From assembly GCA_028285685.1 (NCBI GenBank), contig JANQOR010000032.1:168960-232959 (forward strand): a DNA stretch of 64,000 nt. Reading direction: 5' to 3'. Below the pieces are notes generated by a model. It saw only the letters and a list, made by a program, of their open reading frames with translations. It ran no database searches and was not told where the DNA came from. A program made the translations under genes and the position numbers. Source of the stretch: Cyclobacteriaceae bacterium (GTDB lineage: Bacteria > Bacteroidota > Bacteroidia > Cytophagales > Cyclobacteriaceae). Of the stretch, positions 43,529-50,738 are shown in pieces (within the stretch, counting starts at the first letter, position 1; each line of letters starts with the position of its first letter).

Positions 43529-43583
43529 TATATGTTACTTAAATGGAGACGTAATATAAAAATATATGTTACTTAAATGGAGA
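43529..43583 (-). promoter_or_regulatory. 21-bp direct-repeat operator of padR (second copy)
   Basis: A 21-bp sequence, core ATGTTACTTAAATGGAGA, occurs without mismatch at 43529-43549 and 43563-43583 (34 bp apart). The near copy ends 4 bp before the padR ATG. On the minus strand TATATTTT (43559-43566) sits at the edge of the far copy and resembles the -7 box TAnnTTTG. PadR binding and autorepression are the likely role. Confidence 0.6.
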
Positions 43584-43687
43584 AAAAATAAAGATTTCCG
43601 ATCACAGAGTGAAAATCAAGTCTCATTCAATTGAACAGGACTTCAAGTTTAGATAGACGTCTTTTTTTGGTAAAAAATTTTTAACAG

Positions 43688-44101
43688 ATGGAAAATGTTT
43701 TTGATACGTATAGGCCGGAGGGGTTTACTTCTGTCAATCCTTACCTATTTGCAGAAGACCCTGAGGGACTAATCGACTTTTTAAAAAAGGCTTTTGACGC
43801 AAAAGAGATCAATAGAAGCACCATGCCCAACGGTGATATTGCCAATAGTATTGTAAAGGTTGGTGATTCTTGTTTCATGGTTAGTCAGGCCAGAGATCAG
43901 TTCCTTGGTATGCGCACTTCCTTTTATTTATTTGTCAATGATGTCGATCTGGTGTACGATAAGGCGCTCGAATGTGGTGCGAAGAGTGAATTACAGCCGA
44001 TGGATATGACTTATGATGATCGTCAGGGCGGAGTTGTTGATCCGGAAGGAAATTATTGGTGGATATCAAAGAGATTAAAAGAGGAACAGTATTCCGATTA
44101 A
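43688..44101 (+). CDS. VOC (PhnB/glyoxalase-like) protein, 137 aa
   Basis: A single VOC domain of the PhnB-like type: VNPYLFAEDPEGLIDFLKKA, then FDAKEINRSTMPNGDIANSI, FYLFVNDVDLVYDKALE and the closing GGVVDPEGNYWWISKR. These cytosolic proteins often bind metal or antibiotics, but the substrate is unknown. It is divergent from padR. The stop overlaps an ATG of the next frame by one base. Confidence 0.9.
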   Translation: MENVFDTYRPEGFTSVNPYLFAEDPEGLIDFLKKAFDAKEINRSTMPNGDIANSIVKVGDSCFMVSQARDQFLGMRTSFYLFVNDVDLVYDKALECGAKSELQPMDMTYDDRQGGVVDPEGNYWWISKRLKEEQYSD

Positions 44102-44115
44102 TGTTTCTTTGCAGG

Positions 44116-44652
44116 ATGAGATTTCTTATCCTGGCATTCGTAATTTCCTTTTCGACACATGCACAAAAAGCGATCAACAAGAGCTCGGTAAACGAGATTG
44201 TATTGAACACGTCATTGACTCAATATGAGGGAGACTTGAGACTTATCACTGGCGAGGAAGAGATCTATAAAAACTTTCCAAACCTAAGAGAGAACGTCTT
44301 GAAGAACCTGGAGAATGGTATTCGGGAAGGCCTTTATGGTGGCTACACCTACAATGTAATAAATGAGATTCCGGCCACAAGGACGACCTTTTATTTCTAT
44401 AATGAGGAATTGTACAAGGTCAGATGGTTTTTCCTGCGTGATCACCATTCAGATCTTGAGACCGTTGTCGACCAGATAAATGATTTTCTTGTGAAGAGAT
44501 ACGGTGAGGCAGATCGTTCTGGCTCCCTGGCATTTTGGTATGTTTGGCGGAGCAAAAAGAAATACCTGCAGTCTTTTTTTGATGAAGAAAACGAATTACA
44601 GATTGAGTATCGAGATGAGAAGATCCACCAAATCGTTGAGAAACTGAAATGA
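44116..44652 (+). CDS. Secreted protein of unknown function, 178 aa
   Basis: I prefer the ATG at 44116 (MRFLILAFVISFSTHAQ), which gives a signal peptide at once; the ATG at 44101 overlaps the VOC stop by one base and adds five residues. The mature protein has a central TTFYFYNEELYKVRWFFL and LVKRYGEADRSGSLAFWYVW, a pattern seen in small exported proteins that measure or bind, but I recognise no family. Its stop directly abuts the MATE gene's stop (convergent). Confidence 0.75.
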   Translation: MRFLILAFVISFSTHAQKAINKSSVNEIVLNTSLTQYEGDLRLITGEEEIYKNFPNLRENVLKNLENGIREGLYGGYTYNVINEIPATRTTFYFYNEELYKVRWFFLRDHHSDLETVVDQINDFLVKRYGEADRSGSLAFWYVWRSKKKYLQSFFDEENELQIEYRDEKIHQIVEKLK

Positions 44653-46047
44653 TCATTTTCGTCTAAAAAAGTATTTGATATCATTCGCATACTCCTTCCA
44701 AACATTTACTTCTGCAAGGCTTGAATTAAATTTCTTAAAATCCTTTCGCATTTCATAAGCGGCATACCAGCCTCCTAAGAAGTTGCTCGCTGAGATCCCA
44801 ATGAAAATGCCTTGAACCCCCCAGAAGGATCCAACCAATGTCAGAGGCAAAGTGAAGACCAGTGATTTCACGAGCATGATCCTTAACGAGTTGACAGGTA
44901 GTTGTAAACCGTTGAAAATCGAGGAGGTAATTACAAATAGACCGTACGCAACATAGGACAGGCTGACGATATAGAAATATTGTGAAGTATGACCGATAAC
45001 CTGTTGATCTTCGCTAAAAATTCCGGCAATTGGTTGAATGAAGAGATAAAGAAGAATTGCAACGAACAACCCAAGGTAAGTAGAAGCTCTCCCTCCAAAT
45101 GCAATGGCTTCATCTATCCTGACGTTTTTGTTGGCTCCAAGATTTTGAGCAATGAAGGGTGTAATGGCCGTGCTGACGCCCAGGATTCCAATCATCAAAA
45201 GGGTTTCTATTCTGCTGGCTACTCCAAAGGCCGCTACGGCGAGAGAAGACTCTCTTGCTAGCAGAACAATCAAATAAGTAAGTGTTAAGGGGCCAACAAT
45301 TTGGGTGATGATAGTAGGGACACCTAGCCGTATGATCTCTTTGAGAAGAGCGAAGAAGTTTGATGCCAATTCTTTTTTAAGTGTCAGCAAACGCTCTTTG
45401 AACAGGAGCAGTGCCATGCCTATGATAACAAATATCCAGGAAAGAACTGTTGCATATGCTGCTCCTTTTATGCCCATTTCAGGAAATCCCATCTTCCCGA
45501 AAATGAGCAAGTAGTCAAAAACAAGATTAATAATGCCAGCAACACCCATGATAATCTCGGGTTTTGTAACAATTCCGGTGGCTCGTAAAATAGCTCCCGA
45601 CATAATGCCGGTCGTTAAAAGCGGAATGCCCATCATCAGTGGAATCATGTAGTCCTTTATTAGCGGCATCAAGGATGGTTCGGCTCCAAGTCCTGAAAAA
45701 ATCGGGTAAAGCGTTGCAAGTACGATCGACGAAAAAAGGATGGATAAAAGCAGACAGAGAACGATTCCGACGACGGTAGTTTGCCTCGTCTTGTCCGTGT
45801 CATTTGCCCCGACTGCTTTGCCAACAATTATCGAAACGCCGACAGCAAGCCCCATAAATAATCCTACCACGAGGAAATAGATGGTGGAGGAAAAACTGAG
45901 GGCCGCAAGTGAGTCGGGTCCTAGCTGCCCAACAAAGTAGGTGTCGATGACCTGGAACAGAAAGGTGGACAACATCCCGATACTAACAGGCACACTCATG
46001 GAAATAAGTGTTTTACTTGGATCTTTTTCAAGAAGGTCAGAAGCCAT
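44653..46047 (-). CDS. MATE-family multidrug efflux transporter, 464 aa
   Basis: Twelve hydrophobic helices in two six-helix halves. MSVPVSIGMLSTFLFQVIDT and YFVGQLGPDSLAALSFSSTI are the typical MATE opening, and the second half repeats it with GVPTIITQIVGPLTLTYLIV. MATE proteins expel cationic drugs with Na+ or H+. The length is normal. No drug-resistance regulator is adjacent. Confidence 0.93.
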   Translation of the reverse strand: MASDLLEKDPSKTLISMSVPVSIGMLSTFLFQVIDTYFVGQLGPDSLAALSFSSTIYFLVVGLFMGLAVGVSIIVGKAVGANDTDKTRQTTVVGIVLCLLLSILFSSIVLATLYPIFSGLGAEPSLMPLIKDYMIPLMMGIPLLTTGIMSGAILRATGIVTKPEIIMGVAGIINLVFDYLLIFGKMGFPEMGIKGAAYATVLSWIFVIIGMALLLFKERLLTLKKELASNFFALLKEIIRLGVPTIITQIVGPLTLTYLIVLLARESSLAVAAFGVASRIETLLMIGILGVSTAITPFIAQNLGANKNVRIDEAIAFGGRASTYLGLFVAILLYLFIQPIAGIFSEDQQVIGHTSQYFYIVSLSYVAYGLFVITSSIFNGLQLPVNSLRIMLVKSLVFTLPLTLVGSFWGVQGIFIGISASNFLGGWYAAYEMRKDFKKFNSSLAEVNVWKEYANDIKYFFRRK

Positions 46048-46094
46048 TATTACAAGTTATATTTTTAAACCTTTCTGCTTTATGCTCTCCTGAA

Positions 46095-46119
46095 GACCCT
46101 GAAGGGTAAGTTCAGGGTC
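46095..46119. repeat. 9-bp inverted repeat between isochorismatase and MATE genes
   Basis: GACCCTGAA (46095-46103) and TTCAGGGTC (46111-46119) pair perfectly across GGGTAAG. No T-run follows on either strand, so it is not a classic terminator; a weak terminator, operator or mRNA element are all possible. Confidence 0.4.
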
Positions 46120-46147
46120 ATTGAGCAGAATTACTTGAGAGTGTTGA

Positions 46148-46870
46148 TCAGTACGTCCCGGCATAGGGATAAAAATGTGTCTTCATTATTTCAACAAATC
46201 CCCCTTTCGTTTGCTCACTGGCGAAAGTTTTAGGGTTTGTATAGGAACGTAACATCTCCGCACCGGCTCCCTCCCATGTAAAGGGAATGGCTCCTGCCTG
46301 CACCATCCGACTGATTGCCATATCATGTGCAACCGTGGTGGCATCACCCATTAAGTCAGTAAGGATGTAAACCTGGTATCCGTCACTGAGAGCGTCTAGT
46401 GTGGTGTACGTGGGACATCCTGATGTCCAAAGACCAGTGACCAGGATTTTCTTTCTTCCGGTTTTTTTCACAGCTTCCACAAGGGCCTTATTTTGCCAGG
46501 CATTCAATGATACTCTGTCAATATTTTCGACATCTTCATTGATCAGGCTCTTTACAGACTCGACCGTAGGCTTGCTTCCTGCCATCTCAACACCAATGGT
46601 CGTTTCGATAACAGGAGTGCCAAACAGGTTCGCAGTTTTGACCATGGCCTGGATGTTGTTCATCATTACCTTCTGATCAATGTTTTTTACCACATTGATT
46701 AAGTCTTGTTGCCAATCTATGACGAGGAGAACTGTATTTTCTCCAGTCAGAAGATTATCTGTTTTGGGATCCTTCGGAACGAAATTGGCGTCTGCCTGGG
46801 CGTTGACCGAAAATGTAATAATGATTGCAGCTACTGCGATCACTAGTTTGTTAAGAAAAGAATATTTCAT
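46148..46870 (-). CDS. Exported isochorismatase-family hydrolase, 240 aa
   Basis: A signal peptide (MKYSFLNKLVIAVAAIIITFSVNAQA) precedes a cysteine-hydrolase domain. Asp52 (LLVIDWQQDL) and Cys152 (GLWTSGCPTY) are the expected catalytic Asp and Cys; the usual lysine is not obvious, with Asn near position 123 instead. The family hydrolyses amides or vinyl ethers such as isochorismate and nicotinamide; many stress-linked members have unknown substrates. It lies 20 bp after the barrel gene, in the MarR-linked group. Confidence 0.88.
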   Translation of the reverse strand: MKYSFLNKLVIAVAAIIITFSVNAQADANFVPKDPKTDNLLTGENTVLLVIDWQQDLINVVKNIDQKVMMNNIQAMVKTANLFGTPVIETTIGVEMAGSKPTVESVKSLINEDVENIDRVSLNAWQNKALVEAVKKTGRKKILVTGLWTSGCPTYTTLDALSDGYQVYILTDLMGDATTVAHDMAISRMVQAGAIPFTWEGAGAEMLRSYTNPKTFASEQTKGGFVEIMKTHFYPYAGTY

Positions 46871-46890
46871 TGTAGTCAGTTAAAAAGTGT

Positions 46891-47622
46891 TTAAAAAGTC
46901 TTATTGAGCGTATGCGATAATCCATACATCATTAAAGTGTTCGTTTTAGCAATCCCTTCGCTTACGGTGTTATTGAAAATGGTCGTGTGGCTTGCACTCA
47001 CGTGGAAGTTTCTGGACAGTGCATACCGAAGCTGCACGACGTTGTTTATACCAGATAACTCCACGCTTGCTATACCGTGGTATGAATGAAATTCCCATCG
47101 GACATTCAATTTGCTATCCATTGGTAGTTCCAACCTCGCAAATGAACCCAGTGCAGATGAGGCCATTGAAGAAGCATTTTCAAACCGGATATTCGTATAC
47201 CCACCAAAAAAATGAAGCCGTAAGAAACGATCAGCCTTGCCAAAGACGTTGACTCCAAAACCCGCTCCGGTAACGACCGACTGCTCAATCCTGTAGGAAT
47301 CCGCAAACCCGTAGTAGACAATGGAAAAGGGATAGACGATTCGATTGGGAGATAGACGAAAGACACCATTTGTCCAGAAGTCGTTGATCGACCGGAATCC
47401 ATTTACTTCAAGCAAATGATAGTTAGCAGCTGCTTCTACATTGAAGGTCGAATTACCAAGCAGGAAACGGGCTGATGGAAGGATACTGAACTGATCCAGG
47501 TTTCCGGTTTGCCGCCGACCCATCACTGTCAGATCAGAACTGAAAGAGAGGCTGTCTGTCTGTCCACTGAGATCATTCGGAAGTAGCGCCAGAAGTAAGG
47601 AAAAAACAATTAATTTAATCAC
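46891..47622 (-). CDS. Outer-membrane beta-barrel-like protein, 243 aa
   Basis: The start is GTG (47620-47622), followed by a signal peptide (MIKLIVFSLLLALLPNDLSG). The rest shows repeated amphipathic strands (FRLSPNRIVYPFSIVYYGF, FLRLHFFGGYTNIRF) and ends TLMMYGLSHTLNKTF, with the terminal Phe typical of outer-membrane barrels. No family is recognised. Its promoter overlaps two ATTGTA-type palindromes like that of marR, and the isochorismatase gene follows 20 bp on. Confidence 0.75.
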   Translation of the reverse strand: MIKLIVFSLLLALLPNDLSGQTDSLSFSSDLTVMGRRQTGNLDQFSILPSARFLLGNSTFNVEAAANYHLLEVNGFRSINDFWTNGVFRLSPNRIVYPFSIVYYGFADSYRIEQSVVTGAGFGVNVFGKADRFLRLHFFGGYTNIRFENASSMASSALGSFARLELPMDSKLNVRWEFHSYHGIASVELSGINNVVQLRYALSRNFHVSASHTTIFNNTVSEGIAKTNTLMMYGLSHTLNKTF

Positions 47623-47626
47623 GTTA

Positions 47627-47648
47627 ATACAATTATTGTATATACAAT
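47627..47648 (-). promoter_or_regulatory. Overlapping ATTGTA palindromes upstream of the barrel gene (probable MarR operators)
   Basis: ATACAATTATTGTAT (47627-47641) and ATTGTATATACAAT (47635-47648) are two perfect overlapping palindromes in the 25-bp gap between the pirin stop and the barrel start. Both use the half-site ATTGTA/TACAAT found in the palindrome at the marR promoter. Confidence 0.65.
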
Positions 47649-48472
47649 TATCTAATCAAATTTTTTTCCATTCCGATTTGTTGAATTCTTTCGAAACTTC
47701 TGTTAAGTGCCTCAACATTCGTATGAATAGAGCCACCTTGTGCTACAATAGAAGTGTGTTGTGGTTGGGCCATCAGGATGACAAATTTTGAATCTTCAGA
47801 AGCTGTGATCACTATGTCTCCCTCATTCTCCTCTAGGATACTGATCTGATTTCCTGGTAATTTTCCTCCGTCCAATTCAATATCACCACTTCTCGGAAAG
47901 ACAAATCCTTTCAGTTGTCCCTGTGGCGTGGAAAAAGTGAATGTTTCGCTTTCAGACAATCGAACATCAAGATAGGTCATATTGTAAGGCACCTCAAGTG
48001 GCGAACGAACCCCATCATATTCACCTGCAATTACTTTCACATTACCCACCACAGGTAATTGTTCAGGTTGGATGTTTTGGTACTCTACTTCCGCTTCTTC
48101 TAACTCTTCAGGCAGTTGCATCCAAAGCTGGTGAATGGTTAAGGGCCAGGTAGGTGCTTTTTCGGTTGCCTTTTTTCCATAGTTCTCTTCGTGCCAGACA
48201 CCACCACCGGCACGAATCCATTGAATACCACCATCCCTGATAACTTCGTCGTTGTTCCCTGTGTCATCATGGACCAGTTCTGCTCCTTCGAAATAGGTGA
48301 TAATGCCGATGCCAGAATGTGGATGCATGCCGATTCTCATGCCATCATCTGATCTTCTCATTGTTCCGGCATCGAAAAAGACAAATGGATTCAGTTCCTC
48401 TCGAACGTCTTGAGAAGTGATATACTGGATACCATTACGTGGTAGCTGATGTCTCTTGATCTTGCGTTTCAT
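47648..48472 (-). CDS. Pirin-family cupin protein, 274 aa
   Basis: Two cupin domains are expected. The first holds the pirin metal-site pattern GMHPHSGIGIITYFEGAELV (His-x-His) and GGGVWHEENYGKK (His and Glu). Bacterial pirins include quercetin dioxygenases and redox-linked regulators. The start overlaps the end of the FMN-reductase gene by 38 bp, so the two are translated from one message headed by marR. Confidence 0.9.
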   Translation of the reverse strand: MKRKIKRHQLPRNGIQYITSQDVREELNPFVFFDAGTMRRSDDGMRIGMHPHSGIGIITYFEGAELVHDDTGNNDEVIRDGGIQWIRAGGGVWHEENYGKKATEKAPTWPLTIHQLWMQLPEELEEAEVEYQNIQPEQLPVVGNVKVIAGEYDGVRSPLEVPYNMTYLDVRLSESETFTFSTPQGQLKGFVFPRSGDIELDGGKLPGNQISILEENEGDIVITASEDSKFVILMAQPQHTSIVAQGGSIHTNVEALNRSFERIQQIGMEKNLIR

Positions 48473-49004
48473 GGATTGCCTTGTTAAATTTTTCTAATTG
48501 TGCCTCAAATTCGTTCTTTAGCTCAGAATCGCTAATTCCAATGTCTGAGGAGAAGTTTTTGCCAAAGGAAGGAAGGGAAAAGCTAGAAACAACCTGACCT
48601 CCCTGGTGTGGAAATGAAGTCTCTGCGGTCGATAAAACTCCCTTTGCGCCTCTTGGGCCTGGTGAAGTTCCCATTAGGAACATGAGCTTGTCGGACCAAA
48701 TAGGTCTTCCTAGTCTTGACATCCAATCAAAAGTGTTTTTGAAAGCCGCAGAGTAACTTCCGTTGTGCTCTGCAAAAGAGATGAGAATACCATCCGACTG
48801 ATTGACTAAGTCTTTAAACTTCTTTGCTTCTTGCGGTATTCCGGATGCCTCCTCCCGATCCATGCTATAAATCGGCATTTCAAAATCGTTTAGATCAAGG
48901 AGTCTCACTTCCACGTCCTCCATCTGCTCTGAAGCCCACCTGGCAAATTGCTGGTTGATGGACTTGGTACTACTACTAGCACCAAATGCTATAATCGTTT
49001 TCAT
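48435..49004 (-). CDS. NADPH-dependent FMN reductase family protein, 189 aa
   Basis: A flavodoxin-like fold: IIAFGASSSTKSINQQFARW is the phosphate-binding opening, GILISFAEHNGSYSAAFKNT and FDWMSRLG follow, and MGTSPGPRGA is the later flavin loop. Family members reduce quinones, chromate or azo compounds with NAD(P)H and FMN. It lies between marR (12-bp gap) and pirin (overlap), a common quinone-stress arrangement. Confidence 0.9.
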   Translation of the reverse strand: MKTIIAFGASSSTKSINQQFARWASEQMEDVEVRLLDLNDFEMPIYSMDREEASGIPQEAKKFKDLVNQSDGILISFAEHNGSYSAAFKNTFDWMSRLGRPIWSDKLMFLMGTSPGPRGAKGVLSTAETSFPHQGGQVVSSFSLPSFGKNFSSDIGISDSELKNEFEAQLEKFNKAIHETQDQETSATT

Positions 49005-49016
49005 TGTTTTATGTCC

Positions 49017-49442
49017 CTATTGGGATGCTTTAAGTTTAATAATTAACTTTTTTAATGTCTGAGCCTCTTCGGTTGTCAAATTCTTAGACATTGGTTGGTG
49101 AAAGGCGATCACTTTCTTGTTCAACTCACCCAACAGATCTTCCCCTTTCTTTGTAATCGTGATGTCCATTTTTCTTCGGTTGGTCGGACACTCCATACGA
49201 TTCACGAGCCCTTTATCCAGGAGCTTGTCAATGATTCTGGTCACATTACTGGTTCGCTGAACCATTTTTTCCTGGATCTTTTGAACAGTTATCGGCTCCC
49301 CACTACGCACTTTCAATACCCTCAACACATTGTACTGTGGCTCTGAGATATCGAACTCTTTGAGTTCAACACTTACCTGGTCGGTGATCCAGTGCCCTGT
49401 TCGTATGATCTGATCAATAGCTGATAGGTAATCTTGATTCAT
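49017..49442 (-). CDS. MarR-family transcriptional regulator, 141 aa
   Basis: A winged-helix protein: SEPQYNVLRVLKVRSGEPIT, then IQEKMVQRTSNVTRIIDKLL as the recognition region, and MECPTNRRKMDITITKKGED as the wing. MarR proteins usually repress their own operon and release DNA on binding phenolic ligands or on oxidation; no cysteine-based switch is evident apart from the one in MECPT. It heads the FMN-reductase/pirin genes. Confidence 0.93.
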   Translation of the reverse strand: MNQDYLSAIDQIIRTGHWITDQVSVELKEFDISEPQYNVLRVLKVRSGEPITVQKIQEKMVQRTSNVTRIIDKLLDKGLVNRMECPTNRRKMDITITKKGEDLLGELNKKVIAFHQPMSKNLTTEEAQTLKKLIIKLKASQ

Positions 49443-49460
49443 AACGTGTGTTTATGTAAC

Positions 49461-49476
49461 TATTGTAGGTACAATA
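49461..49476 (-). promoter_or_regulatory. MarR operator: 16-bp palindrome upstream of marR
   Basis: TATTGTAGGTACAATA is a perfect palindrome, 19 bp upstream of the marR start and overlapping a -7-like TATTATTG on the minus strand. It shares its half-site with the palindromes at 47627-47648. Confidence 0.7.
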
Positions 49477-49518
49477 ATACGTATAAAAATTAGATTTAGT
49501 TCCCTGTTTCAAAAAAAA

Positions 49519-49854
49519 TTATGTCAAGTCGTGAATTTCAGCTCGACTAGCGGTGTCATGGACAGAATGGATCCCATGATCTCGGGCGGAAGTTGTGGTG
49601 TACATCTGACTGTTTCCAATCACTTGTCCATTGGTAGCCATCAGCACGAAGTACTCCCTTCCATCTTTGGCTTTCTTTTTTTCAAAGTGAGTCTCATCTA
49701 CACTGTTCGTCTCCACCGAGTGTAGTCCCTTTTGGCAATTGGCTTTGGTGGTATAGCCCTGGCTGGCTAAGACTATTTCTCCATTACCTGCTTTGAGGTG
49801 AAAGTAAAAGTGTTCGTTCTGACCCTTGAAGATCTCGAATTTTGGTTGTCCCAT
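49519..49854 (-). CDS. DUF1508/YegP-family protein, 111 aa
   Basis: Two tandem copies of the short beta-beta-alpha YegP-like repeat: FEIFKGQNEHFYFHLKAGNG with GEIVLASQGYTTKANCQKGL, then REYFVLMATNGQVIGNSQMY with a similar tail. YegP-like proteins are small soluble proteins of unknown biochemical role found in many bacteria. The single-gene unit lies between marR and the ABC transporter genes. Confidence 0.92.
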   Translation of the reverse strand: MGQPKFEIFKGQNEHFYFHLKAGNGEIVLASQGYTTKANCQKGLHSVETNSVDETHFEKKKAKDGREYFVLMATNGQVIGNSQMYTTTSARDHGIHSVHDTASRAEIHDLT

Positions 49855-50060
49855 AACGAAGTGGTTTAAATTAAAAAATGGACATATAAGTTACCCTGTG
49901 GTAGGCAATAAAACCAGTTCGGAGAAAGAAATGATTGTATATTAATCTTAGCGTAATCCAGGCACCCGTAAGAACCCTGGATAAAGTACAATTCATGAAT
50001 GTGTAACATAGTGAACCAGTCATTTGTTAATTCGTTTTAGGAGTTTAAATATTAATCTCG

Positions 50061-50729
50061 ATGTCTTCAATTTTAAGTGTTGAACAGGTTTCAAAAATTT
50101 ATCAAAGCGGGAGCAGGACGGTCCAGGTGCTGGACGAAATAAATTTCGATGTAAGCGAAGGGAAGACCATGGCTATCGTTGGTCCATCGGGAAGTGGAAA
50201 GACAACTCTTCTAGGCCTGTGTGCTGGTCTCGACCACGTCAGTGATGGGTCAGTGACCTTGAACAATGTCCTACTGAACAAGCTCAGTGAGGACGAGCTA
50301 GCGCTAGTAAGAAACAAATATGTAGGTTTTGTATTTCAGAATTTTCAGCTTATACCAACACTTACGGCACTGGAAAATGTGATGGTTCCGCTGGAACTGA
50401 GAGGAATTGATGGAGCAAAAGGAATATCTGAAGATTTGCTTACACGTGTTGGGCTGGAAGACCGAATGGATCACTACCCGACCCAATTATCCGGAGGTGA
50501 GCAACAGCGAGTGGCAATTGCAAGAGCTTTTTCGAATGATCCTAAGATCTTGTTCGCTGACGAGCCAACTGGCAACCTGGATGAAGAGACGGGCAAGGCG
50601 GTTGAAGATCTGCTCTTCGAAATCAATAAAGAAAAAGGCACCACGCTTGTTATCGTTACGCATGATATTGACCTGGCAAACAAGACGGATCAGATCATCA
50701 GACTTAAAGGAGGAAAAATAGCAAACTAA
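50061..50729 (+). CDS. ABC transporter ATPase (LolD/YbbA-like), 222 aa
   Basis: Walker A GPSGSGKTT near residue 41, signature LSGGEQQRVAIARAF near 144 and Walker B ILFADEPTGNLDEET near 166 are intact. Length and motifs fit the LolD/MacB/YbbA group, which powers FtsX-type permeases rather than classic importers. The permease gene begins 9 bp downstream, so the pair forms one transporter. Confidence 0.95.
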   Translation: MSSILSVEQVSKIYQSGSRTVQVLDEINFDVSEGKTMAIVGPSGSGKTTLLGLCAGLDHVSDGSVTLNNVLLNKLSEDELALVRNKYVGFVFQNFQLIPTLTALENVMVPLELRGIDGAKGISEDLLTRVGLEDRMDHYPTQLSGGEQQRVAIARAFSNDPKILFADEPTGNLDEETGKAVEDLLFEINKEKGTTLVIVTHDIDLANKTDQIIRLKGGKIAN

Positions 50730-50738
50730 CTGAGGCAC

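Noticed and set aside
49996-50015. TGTAACATAG before the ABC ATPase as a third copy of the ECF promoter
   Set aside because: Only the first seven bases of the -35 block match, and no TGGGTC block follows at the right distance.
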